20,906 nucleotides of DNA. Origin: an uncultured Acetatifactor sp. GTDB taxonomy: Bacteria > Bacillota > Clostridia > Lachnospirales > Lachnospiraceae. The stretch lies in assembly GCA_910577035.1 (NCBI GenBank), contig CAJTKW010000008.1, positions 64,966 to 85,871 of the forward strand. The letters run 5' to 3'. Made by a program: the position numbers and the translations under genes. Below are positions 14,975 to 20,906 of the stretch, one piece after another (position 1 is the first letter of the stretch; every line of letters starts with the position of its first letter). A model generated the notes under the pieces. It made no database searches. It was not told the DNA's origin and was given only the letters and a program-made list of their open reading frames with translations.

Positions 14975-16045
14975 ATGGATAACAGGAAGTATAAGAAGCA
15001 TATCCTGATTTTTCTGTCCCTGACTGCGGGCCTTCTGCTGGCTTGTATGCTGACCGTGGTGGTAATCGATCCCTTTTTCCAGTATCACGGGCCGCTGCCG
15101 GGAGTCGGCTATTTGATTGACAATCAGCTGAGCCAGAATCCGGGAATTGCCAGAAGGTTTGAATATGACAGCGTGATACTGGGGTCGTCTATGACGATCA
15201 ATTTTGATACGGAGCTTTTTGCGCAGACCATGGGACTTAACACAATAAAGCTTTCTTATAACGGTGCGTATCCCAGGGACATTGATAATATCATGGCAAT
15301 TGTAAAGGAAAGAAAGACATGGCCGAAAGAAATTTTCCTGGGGATTGATATTCCTACCTATAAGGCGGAGCCCGGCATCACGGCCTATGAGATCCCGGAG
15401 TATCTGTATGATACATCCCCGTGGAACGATCTGCCCTATCTGCTGAACAAGGATGTGTACCTGGACTATATATCCCATGTTTTCAGGCGTCAGCCAGGCA
15501 CACCCTTAAACGAGATCTATTCCACATGGGGGCAGGTGTTCTGTGGCAGGCAAAACGTGCTGTCCTCCTATACCCTTCCGCAGCAGTCTGAGACGGTGCT
15601 GCCGGCGGATGCCTATATCGGCAATATAGAGGCCAATCTGAATGCTTATATTATCCCGTATATTGAGTCTATGCCGGACACGCATTTTACCGTGTTTTTT
15701 CCGCCTTACAGCATTCTGTACTGGTATACCCGGTCCGTGGAGGGGGAATTGGAAGCAGAGCTGGCCGGGGAGAGGTATATCATGGGAAGGCTGTTATCCT
15801 ATGATAATGTATCCGTCTATTACTTCCAGGATATGTTTGATTTTATCTCGGATCTGGATCATTACAGCGATTATACCCATTATGGCCGTGAGATGAATGA
15901 TTACATGACCCGCTGTTTCCAGGACGGAAGCCACAGGCTTACGGAGGAAAATTATGAGGAGGCTCTGGAGGGGATGCTTCTCTGGATGGGGGAAAATGTG
16001 GAGAGCGGGGCGGAAGGACTTATTTCTATTGACAGCACGGAATAA
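14975..16045 (+). CDS. Membrane-anchored SGNH-like esterase/acyltransferase, MBOAT partner
   Basis: The product is 356 residues. ATG 14975 follows GGAAGGAGG (14960-14968). An N-terminal anchor (about 9-31) is followed by an extracellular domain. VILGSSMT (67-74) is the SGNH block I with nucleophile candidate Ser72. NGAY near 96-99 may supply an oxyanion residue. The closing DYTH (299-302) is the D-x-x-H dyad. This arrangement matches AlgJ/AlgX- and DltD-like partners that receive the acyl group from an MBOAT channel and place it on a polymer. The polymer is unknown, since no polysaccharide synthase is in the window. It ends the plus-strand block; no strong terminator follows, only a short AGCC/GGCT hairpin near 16070. 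Confidence 0.8.
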   Translation: MDNRKYKKHILIFLSLTAGLLLACMLTVVVIDPFFQYHGPLPGVGYLIDNQLSQNPGIARRFEYDSVILGSSMTINFDTELFAQTMGLNTIKLSYNGAYPRDIDNIMAIVKERKTWPKEIFLGIDIPTYKAEPGITAYEIPEYLYDTSPWNDLPYLLNKDVYLDYISHVFRRQPGTPLNEIYSTWGQVFCGRQNVLSSYTLPQQSETVLPADAYIGNIEANLNAYIIPYIESMPDTHFTVFFPPYSILYWYTRSVEGELEAELAGERYIMGRLLSYDNVSVYYFQDMFDFISDLDHYSDYTHYGREMNDYMTRCFQDGSHRLTEENYEEALEGMLLWMGENVESGAEGLISIDSTE

Positions 16046-16592
16046 TTGATGAACATACAAAAACGGGAAAGAGCCGCCGGCTTTAACTTTGGGGTATGGT
16101 GAGGCGACGATACCGGGGGAGCTGGAAGGGCGGCTATCCTTCAAAGTGTATTTCCATGTAGTAGGTGCAGCACTGGCATTTTCGGATCATTTTATACAGA
16201 GACTCTCCAAGAAATGGGGATTTTGACAGATGCAGCATATAAAAGTCTATGACAGCAGCAGACAGTATAGAGGGTAAAACAAGCTTAAATATAGTAGGGA
16301 TTGACTATACTGTCAATGAAGACGAGACTCCATCCTGGTTCCATAGTCCTTCCCTGCTGATGAAGCAGGAGGGTTGAAGATCATATCTGCGTTAAGGCTT
16401 CCCGTCATTTGTGCTTATCCCGGAACAGGCCGCGGTACAGCAGGATTTATAATGAAAAAGCGCTCCTTGTGGACCTGTTCCCTGCCGGAAATGCACACTC
16501 CTGATTTCAGCCTACTCCTCCGTATATAATTATTTTTATCTGGATTTTCTGCCTTTCTGGAGACAATTTGACACCTGTTTCGAAAGCGCTTA
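16046..16592. other. Gene-poor stretch with hairpins and possible decayed coding scraps
   Basis: No convincing intact gene. Inverted repeats: GACAGTATAG (16261-16270) with CTATACTGTC (16305-16314); a CCTGCT/AGCAGG hairpin around 16353-16369; GGAACAGG (16422-16429) with CCTGTTCC (16474-16481). A 42-codon frame at 16249-16377 has no ribosome binding site. Several short frames read protein-like: TLGYGEATIPGELEG in about 16087-16131, AYPGTGRGTAG near 16413-16445, and an aromatic-rich run starting about 16505 and continuing past 16592. They are in different frames, as in a decayed gene. This is a weak reading. Confidence 0.35.
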
Positions 16593-17093
16593 TCAAGATA
16601 ATTTAAAGTCGCTTAATACATTTGCGTTTCCGCTGATTGTGCATCCGTTAATATTGATAAAAACATCCTGTTGTCCAACGCCGCCGTCAATTATGATTTG
16701 CTCCAGCACGGTAAGCACTTTGCCTAGAAAGTCCTTATCATTGAAAACAATTTGAAAGCAACTTCCCGAATTCATAATAATATTTAATATTGTGTTCATT
16801 TTCCGATCTTTGTTAACTAAATACCAGTTGTATATCCAAACTCCACCTATGCTCAATAGAATAAGGCTTATTGCAATATTAAGGTGGATTGATAATGATA
16901 TTGCTCCTGCTACCAAAAAGATTAATGAGAATATCGGGAACATAGTAGCGGGTAGAGGTCTTGTTGAAATGCAGGAAACATTGGTAAGATGAATCATGGT
17001 TTCATGCCAGATCATAATATTTCCCTTAATTATTAGTTGTGGAGTTTCGATGAGCATTTGCTGAGGTGCATTTTTGACTGCTTTGTTTTCCAT
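16593..17093 (-). CDS. Two-TM membrane protein, DUF6232-like, paralog A
   Basis: The product is 166 residues. The ATG (17091-17093 on the minus strand) follows GGGAGG. Residues about 13-45 form a short strand-rich domain (LIETPQLIIKGNIM ... LTNVSCISTRP), then two spans at about 50-70 and 72-92. A cytoplasmic-looking strand/helix part follows (VFNDKDFLGKVLTVLEQII). The layout resembles DUF6232-type proteins, but the family call is tentative. The last 24 residues carry an I-N-I ... ISGNANVLxxxKL motif shared with the partner at 17365-17718. It is closely similar to paralog B at 17736-18236, most strongly over the first 50 and last 60 residues. The gene is AT-rich compared with the plus-strand block. 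It has no downstream copy of the 117-residue partner. Confidence 0.7.
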   Translation of the reverse strand: MENKAVKNAPQQMLIETPQLIIKGNIMIWHETMIHLTNVSCISTRPLPATMFPIFSLIFLVAGAISLSIHLNIAISLILLSIGGVWIYNWYLVNKDRKMNTILNIIMNSGSCFQIVFNDKDFLGKVLTVLEQIIIDGGVGQQDVFININGCTISGNANVLSDFKLS

Positions 17094-17122
17094 TATTTCC
17101 TCCCTGTAAATATTTTTTTATG

Positions 17123-17151
17123 ATTATACATCATTCTTCAAATAATTACAA
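17123..17151 (-). promoter_or_regulatory. Promoter of membrane protein A
   Basis: Read on the minus strand: TTGTAA (17151-17146), 17 bases, TATAAT (17128-17123). Paralog B has the same core, TTGTCT-17-TATAAT. A direct repeat of octamers lies 11 bases upstream. Confidence 0.75.
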
Positions 17152-17162
17152 TTTTCAGCATA

Positions 17163-17195
17163 CATATATGGCACAATAATTGTCATATATGACAA
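17163..17195. promoter_or_regulatory. Candidate LytTR-type operator A: octamer direct repeat plus palindrome
   Basis: CATATATG at 17163-17170 and again at 17184-17191, start to start 21 bases. The second copy is in a perfect 16-bp palindrome, TTGTCATATATGACAA (17180-17195). Relative to the predicted start near 17116 this is about -47 to -79, an activator position. Two short direct repeats about two helical turns apart are the known format of LytTR-domain sites. Confidence 0.5.
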
Positions 17196-17304
17196 AATTT
17201 TATTGATTTGGAATAGAGATTAATAAGAAATAATTGATTAAAGATGTAAGATGTAATTTAAACGAGATAGTTCTGTTTAAGCGTAACATTTGGCTTTAAT
17301 AAAT

Positions 17305-17331
17305 ACTCCCGATATTTTATATATCGGGAGT
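17305..17331 (-). terminator. Terminator hairpin of the minus-strand operon
   Basis: ACTCCCGATAT (17305-17315) and ATATCGGGAGT (17321-17331) form a perfect 11-bp stem with a 5-base loop, 34 bases past the stop of the 117-residue gene. On the minus strand it is followed by ATTTATT, a modest T-run. Confidence 0.75.
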
Positions 17332-17364
17332 AACGTATAATATTATTTATTCCTATGCTAAACT

Positions 17365-17718
17365 TCAGGGTGTAAGTAAGTTCGCAAGTATACTTGCAAA
17401 AACGCCCTGTGAGAATTCGCCGAGATGTTTTTTTATACAAGCCAAAAAATTTTGTTTATCCCACTGCTTTTCAGCTAATATATTTTTGAGGCGTAAATAT
17501 TCAGCAGAATTTTTATCCATTGTCTGTATTTGGTGTTCTAATTCTGTCAACACTGAACTGATTTCTAAATCTTTTAGTACTTCGGCATCGCCATTAATAA
17601 CGGTGTCTACTATATTCATCGTTATATTGTCGTTGGGAGAATTTGCTAATTTTGCATTTCCCAAAACTTTAGCATTTTCACTGATATTTGAATTTGAAAT
17701 TGTGATATTGATTCCCAT
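17365..17718 (-). CDS. 117-residue protein with repeated ISxNAxVL motif, partner of membrane protein B
   Basis: ATG 17718 is preferred because the minus strand reads AGGAAAGGAGC just before it; an earlier in-frame ATG at 17739 lies upstream of that site. The N-terminal half has two copies of a motif of about 20 residues: INITISNSNISENAKVLGNA (3-22) and MNIVDTVINGDAEVLKDLEI (34-53), which look like turns of a small beta structure. The rest is helical: LTELEHQIQTMDKNSAEYLRLKN, then a KKHLGEFSQGVFASILANLL tail (96-115). The membrane proteins end in the same motif. The gene starts 17 bases after the paralog B stop, so the two form an operon. I do not recognise the family. A regulatory or effector subunit pairing with the membrane tail is plausible, but only inferred. 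Confidence 0.65.
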   Translation of the reverse strand: MGINITISNSNISENAKVLGNAKLANSPNDNITMNIVDTVINGDAEVLKDLEISSVLTELEHQIQTMDKNSAEYLRLKNILAEKQWDKQNFLACIKKHLGEFSQGVFASILANLLTP

Positions 17719-17735
17719 AATAGCTCCTTTCCTAA

Positions 17736-18236
17736 TCAAGATAATTTTAGGTCACTTAATACATTTGCATTTCCGCTAATTGAGCATCCGTTAATATTGA
17801 TAAAAACGTCTTGTTGTCCTACGCCACCATTAATAATTATCTGTTCCAGTACGGTAAGTACTTTGACCAGAAAAACTTTATCTTTAAAAACAATTATGAA
17901 ACCGATTCCTGAATTCATAATAATATTCAAAATTGTATTATGACTTCTTTGCTCGTTTACATAGCACCAGATGCAAATCCAGACAAATCCTGATCCTAAC
18001 AATACAGTACTAACTGTAATATTGTATTGTAAAAATAGTGATATAATACCTAATAGCAAGAGAACTACAGAGAAAAATGGGAAAGTGGTATCTGGTAGTG
18101 GTTTTGCTGTAATACAGGAAACATTAGAGAGTTGAATCATTGTATCATACCAACTCATAATATTTCCCTTAATAATTAGTTGTGGAGTTTCAATTAGCAT
18201 TTGTCGAGAGGCAGTTTTGCCAATTCCTTTTTCCAT
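17736..18236 (-). CDS. Two-TM membrane protein, DUF6232-like, paralog B
   Basis: The product is 166 residues, the same length as paralog A. The ATG (18234-18236) follows GGAGG on the minus strand; an earlier in-frame ATG at 18266 overlaps the -10 box. The order of parts is as in A: a QMLIETPQLIIKGNIM stretch identical to A, two membrane spans at about 50-90, a LVKVLTVLEQIIINGGVGQ helix, and the ISGNANVLSDLKLS tail. DNA similarity to A continues across the stop codon (TCAAGATAATTT in both), so the whole gene end was duplicated. It is first gene of the operon with the 117-residue partner and is divergent from the LytTR gene. The function is not known; the family call is tentative. Confidence 0.7.
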   Translation of the reverse strand: MEKGIGKTASRQMLIETPQLIIKGNIMSWYDTMIQLSNVSCITAKPLPDTTFPFFSVVLLLLGIISLFLQYNITVSTVLLGSGFVWICIWCYVNEQRSHNTILNIIMNSGIGFIIVFKDKVFLVKVLTVLEQIIINGGVGQQDVFININGCSISGNANVLSDLKLS

Positions 18237-18265
18237 AACGGGCCTCCTATTTGATATTTTTAACA

Positions 18266-18294
18266 ATTATACATTATTTTCTATAATAAGACAA
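18266..18294 (-). promoter_or_regulatory. Promoter of the membrane protein B operon
   Basis: Minus strand: TTGTCT (18294-18289), 17 bases, TATAAT (18271-18266). Same spacing and -10 as for paralog A. Confidence 0.78.
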
Positions 18295-18306
18295 ACTTCG
18301 CTAAGA

Positions 18307-18335
18307 CATATATGGTATAATAATTGTCATATACG
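18307..18335. promoter_or_regulatory. Candidate LytTR-type operator B, overlapping the regulator's own -10
   Basis: CATATATG (18307-18314) and CATATACG (18328-18335) lie 21 bases apart, 12 bases upstream of the -35 of operon B. Between them is TATAAT (18316-18321), which with TG at 18313-18314 forms an extended -10 (TGGTATAAT) for the plus-strand LytTR gene. A bound dimer could activate the minus-strand operon and block the regulator's own promoter. Confidence 0.5.
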
Positions 18336-18377
18336 GAAATTACATCTAATATTAGTTGCAGAGGGAGGTATACTTGC

Positions 18378-18817
18378 TTGAATTTGGATGAAATAGTTGA
18401 TTTAAATCTGAAAAATCATCTTACAAATTTCATAAATAAATATGGATTAACTGCTTTAAATCAAGCATTGGATCTCTATATAAGTATGAAAAATCAATAT
18501 ATTTGTAAGAATAAATCACTTATCACAAGAATAAAAATATCTGATATATACTATATGGAAATTCGGGGGCATAATATTACCATTTATACGAATCATGGTA
18601 TATATCATAAACGCGGGACATTAAAGAAAGAATTGGAGACATTAGCTTTTATAAATTTGTAAGATGTAATCAGAGCTGTATAGTTGCCATAATGGAAGTG
18701 AAGAGTATTTGTAACAATGACATTATCCTATCCAATGATGCAAAATTATATATGAGTCGTAGATATGCGCCTAAAGTTCTTGCAGCTTTTTCCTCCTGTA
18801 ATTATTATGCAAAATAG
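18378..18817 (+). pseudogene. LytTR DNA-binding regulator interrupted by a frameshift
   Basis: The start is TTG 18378, nine bases after GGGAGG (18363-18368). The frame is open from a TTG at 18324, but that sits three bases after the -10. The first frame encodes 94 residues and stops at 18660-18662 in the middle of a LytTR domain (TRIKISDIYYMEIRGHNITI ... LKKELETL). The rest of the domain is present in another frame, from about 18644 to TAG 18815-18817: SFYKFVRCNQSCIVAIMEVK, then NDIILSNDAKLYMSRRYAPK, the typical FxRxHxS...I..i....i.LSn...l.vSR ending. One missing base near 18642-18646 (for example one A in TTAGC) accounts for it. The repaired protein would be about 146 residues, a HTH-like N-terminus plus LytTR and no receiver domain. 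It could be a true mutation, a sequencing error or programmed frameshifting. Confidence 0.75.
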
Positions 18818-18922
18818 CATGGATTTTGATTGACAAATACAAAGGCCTGGACGGTATTTGCCGGGGCCGGTTGGGGTAAAGAATCTGGCAGGCTCCCACT
18901 GCTCTGCTCACCCTCTTTTCCC

Positions 18923-20653
18923 CTACTCCGCCTCCATCGCGTCCAGGCAATTCTGACAGAGTGCGACATCGTATTTATACAGGCCCTCGGTCTCGCCGTT
19001 AAACAATTCCCCACACCGTTCACAGTGTTCAAGGTGGTTGATATACCCGCAGCTTAAGCATGTTCCTGCCGGCAGCAGGTCTTCGTTTATACAGATCGAA
19101 TATTCTCCGCATTCGCAGCAGGAGACATACTCGGCAATGTCTTCCGGGGAGGCATTTTCCTTATAGTTTGGAATCCTGTCGTCAATAAATTCCACTACGG
19201 CATCTACCACTGACGCTATATCGTCTAACCGGTCCTGAACCACCGGCACATACAGGCCGGTGTCGGGATCTATCTCAACAGACGCATTTCTGTATTCCAG
19301 AGCCGTGACATATTGTTCGGGAATTATGTCATAATAGATCCCAAATGAGCTGGAAGCACCTTCTGCTTCATTAATAAATAACATATAGATAAAATTCAGT
19401 TCTGTGTCGTCTATTTTAGAGCGTATGGAAAATAATTTCCCGGTCTGGTTCCATTCGATCCAGGATGGATCGGAGAGCTCTATATCATTTCGGAAGCGAT
19501 AGCTTCCTTCAAGTCCGCTCAGAAAATCAATGATGCTGTCAGCAAATAAATCCTCAATTTCGTCATAGGATCTGATGGAGACCCCCGCTTCACTTTCCCT
19601 GCGTTCGTGGTCCTGCATTCTCTGCATTTCCGCTTCTATCTGCCGCTGCTTTTCAATTTTTTCCTGTTCCTCAATGGACAGGATTGTTTCATTTAATTTG
19701 CCGATGGCCAGTACAAGGTCTTTTTCTATTGCTTCTGCCGAATCCTTTATCTTCTGGAATGCGGTTCGGTCAATTAACTTGTTGTGCATAATATGGTTTC
19801 TGTCCTTTGCAAACAAAGAAAACCGTTTGGGGAAATCGTCCGGCAAATACCGGGAAAACTGCTCCTGCCAAAGATCTGTTTCTATGGTTCTCTGTTTTAA
19901 CAGCAGCTCACGTATGATCCCGTCGTCATACTTTTGCACTCCATTCAGCAGGTAACTGATTTTCTCGTCAAATGCCGGAGTCCATTGGTACCTTTTTAAA
20001 GTAATCAGATCGCCCAGGTCATCAATATCAATAGACATTAATCTTTCATCCACATTATTGAAGGCAGGAACCTTCGACTTATAATCGGCAAGCCTTTTGC
20101 TGTGTTTTTCCCTGATATTTGCAGACACAAAGGAATCCCACCAGGACGTGCCGTACTGTTTTGTCATGACTTCGTTTATCAGCTCCCGCATGAGATTTTC
20201 TGTTTTGTAGATGCGCGGATACAGATCAACGGATAAGCATTCGGAATCCCTGTCAATCAGCCAGATTATTTTTTCCCAGTCTTTGACAATTGCTTTTTTA
20301 ATCGCCAGCTTCAGCTTTTCCAAATAATTGTTATCCCTGTCAACGACATAAGTATCAGAATGGATCTCTGTCTCCAGCTGCTTTGCTGCATGGTATGTGC
20401 CATATCGAAATACAATATTCCAGTTGCTGAATTTATCGTTTTCCAGGCTGCCGAATTCCAGCGTAAAAATATTACCTTCCTCATCCGATTCTTTTACGGG
20501 ACCGGTTTTCTGCTCAAATTCATCGGGAGTTACCATTAATCTGCTGATTAGGCCTCCCTGCTGGATCTTTTGAAATATTTCATGGATATAGCCGGCATGA
20601 TTTATGGTATTGTCGCCGTTGCCTACTGCAACAAATTTCACTAAAAGGCTCAT
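18923..20653 (-). CDS. HEPN-type (R-x4-H) protein with C-terminal zinc ribbons
   Basis: The product is 576 residues. The ATG at 20653 (minus strand) follows GGAGG by eight bases; the frame opens earlier, but that would overlap the promoter. The N-terminal region (about 1-180) is an alpha/beta part that I do not recognise. Residues about 195-330 are helical and hold RNHIMH (R285-x4-H290) in FAKDRNHIMHNKLID, the catalytic signature of HEPN ribonucleases, especially Swt1-like ones. A Glu/Gln/Arg-rich helix follows (about 325-355). A mixed domain (about 365-505) leads to the C-terminus, about 512-570, with CxxC pairs (CCECG, CLSCG, CERCG, CQNC) forming two zinc ribbons. No antitoxin-like gene is adjacent. 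HEPN proteins of this size occur as stress or antiviral RNases; a defence role here is inferred. Confidence 0.65.
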   Translation of the reverse strand: MSLLVKFVAVGNGDNTINHAGYIHEIFQKIQQGGLISRLMVTPDEFEQKTGPVKESDEEGNIFTLEFGSLENDKFSNWNIVFRYGTYHAAKQLETEIHSDTYVVDRDNNYLEKLKLAIKKAIVKDWEKIIWLIDRDSECLSVDLYPRIYKTENLMRELINEVMTKQYGTSWWDSFVSANIREKHSKRLADYKSKVPAFNNVDERLMSIDIDDLGDLITLKRYQWTPAFDEKISYLLNGVQKYDDGIIRELLLKQRTIETDLWQEQFSRYLPDDFPKRFSLFAKDRNHIMHNKLIDRTAFQKIKDSAEAIEKDLVLAIGKLNETILSIEEQEKIEKQRQIEAEMQRMQDHERRESEAGVSIRSYDEIEDLFADSIIDFLSGLEGSYRFRNDIELSDPSWIEWNQTGKLFSIRSKIDDTELNFIYMLFINEAEGASSSFGIYYDIIPEQYVTALEYRNASVEIDPDTGLYVPVVQDRLDDIASVVDAVVEFIDDRIPNYKENASPEDIAEYVSCCECGEYSICINEDLLPAGTCLSCGYINHLEHCERCGELFNGETEGLYKYDVALCQNCLDAMEAE

Positions 20654-20672
20654 TTCACATTCCTCCAAGATT

Positions 20673-20701
20673 ACTATAAGCGCCTTTGTGAAAGCTGTCA
20701 A
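20673..20701 (-). promoter_or_regulatory. Near-consensus promoter of the HEPN gene
   Basis: Minus strand: TTGACA (20701-20696), 17 bases, TATAGT (20678-20673). Predicted start near 20666, giving a leader of only about 13 bases that holds the GGAGG site. It is the closest match to consensus of the minus-strand promoters here. Confidence 0.8.
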
Positions 20702-20802
20702 TGTTTTGCGGCGGTGTGACGTTTTTGATTTTTTCGAAGTGAAAAGCATGAAATAGTCTTTCCCAAGCGATCAAGGGACGACGAAGAAATAGAAAAAGCA
20801 GT

Positions 20803-20840
20803 CTAAGAAATAAACTGCTAAGAAATAAACTAAGAAACCG
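20803..20840. repeat. Short tandem repeat CTAAGAAATAAA
   Basis: CTAAGAAATAAACTG at 20803-20817, CTAAGAAATAAA at 20818-20829, and CTAAGAAACCG from 20830. It lies upstream of the HEPN promoter. Nothing else is seen from 20702 to the window end. Confidence 0.6.
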
Positions 20841-20906
20841 AGCAAAATAATATGTCAAGCATTTTTGAAAATGTCCCGAAAAATTTGCAACAAAAGCCTT
20901 GGACGA

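Noticed and set aside
16249..16377. 42-codon small ORF
   Set aside because: It reads plausibly but has no ribosome site or promoter and overlaps an inverted repeat; not enough to call a gene.

Overview
The window looks like a chromosomal segment of an anaerobic Firmicute, most likely a Lachnospiraceae-type Clostridium relative. The evidence is strong AGGAGG-type ribosome binding sites, GTG and TTG starts, a T-box riboswitch before thrS, DUF1540 cysteine clusters, FlxA-like and DUF6033-like coiled-coil proteins, and orphan sugar-binding lipoproteins. The species cannot be named from the sequence alone.

Layout, plus strand, 1-16045. (1) The 3' part of a metallo-beta-lactamase-fold hydrolase whose 5' end is broken. 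(2) A zinc-type macrodomain ADP-ribosyl hydrolase followed by a class M sirtuin, the two halves of a reversible protein ADP-ribosylation switch. (3) A charged coiled-coil protein with its own promoter and terminator, then two HD-domain phosphohydrolases. (4) An orphan two-part solute-binding lipoprotein. (5) A gene-free stretch of nested palindromes. (6) An AraC-type HTH fused to a GGDEF domain. (7) A DUF6033-like protein, a CarD-like regulator, then a threonine T-box leader driving a small membrane protein and thrS. (8) A double DUF1540 protein, then an MBOAT acyltransferase paired with a membrane-anchored SGNH-like esterase, which together resemble an envelope polymer O-acylation pair.

From about 16.05 kb the character changes. 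A gene-poor stretch of about 550 bases with coding-like scraps leads into a clearly AT-rich island (about 16.6-18.8 kb) on the minus strand. The island holds two paralogous two-TM membrane proteins, a 117-residue partner gene, and a divergent LytTR DNA-binding gene interrupted by a one-base frameshift. Both membrane-protein promoters have a TTGTNN-17-TATAAT core. About 11-12 bases upstream of each core lies a direct repeat of CATATATG-like octamers exactly 21 bases apart, the geometry expected of a LytTR site. In the divergent copy this repeat straddles the regulator's own -10 box. A motif of about 20 residues (I-N-I ... I-S-x-N-A-x-V-L-x-x-x-K-L) recurs at the C-terminus of both membrane proteins and twice at the N-terminus of the partner. 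This is the best candidate for an undescribed system in the window: a LytTR-controlled, duplicated membrane module.

The last gene, also on the minus strand with a near-consensus promoter, encodes a 576-residue protein with an R-x4-H motif of HEPN ribonucleases and a C-terminal zinc-ribbon region. It may be a standalone defence or stress RNase.
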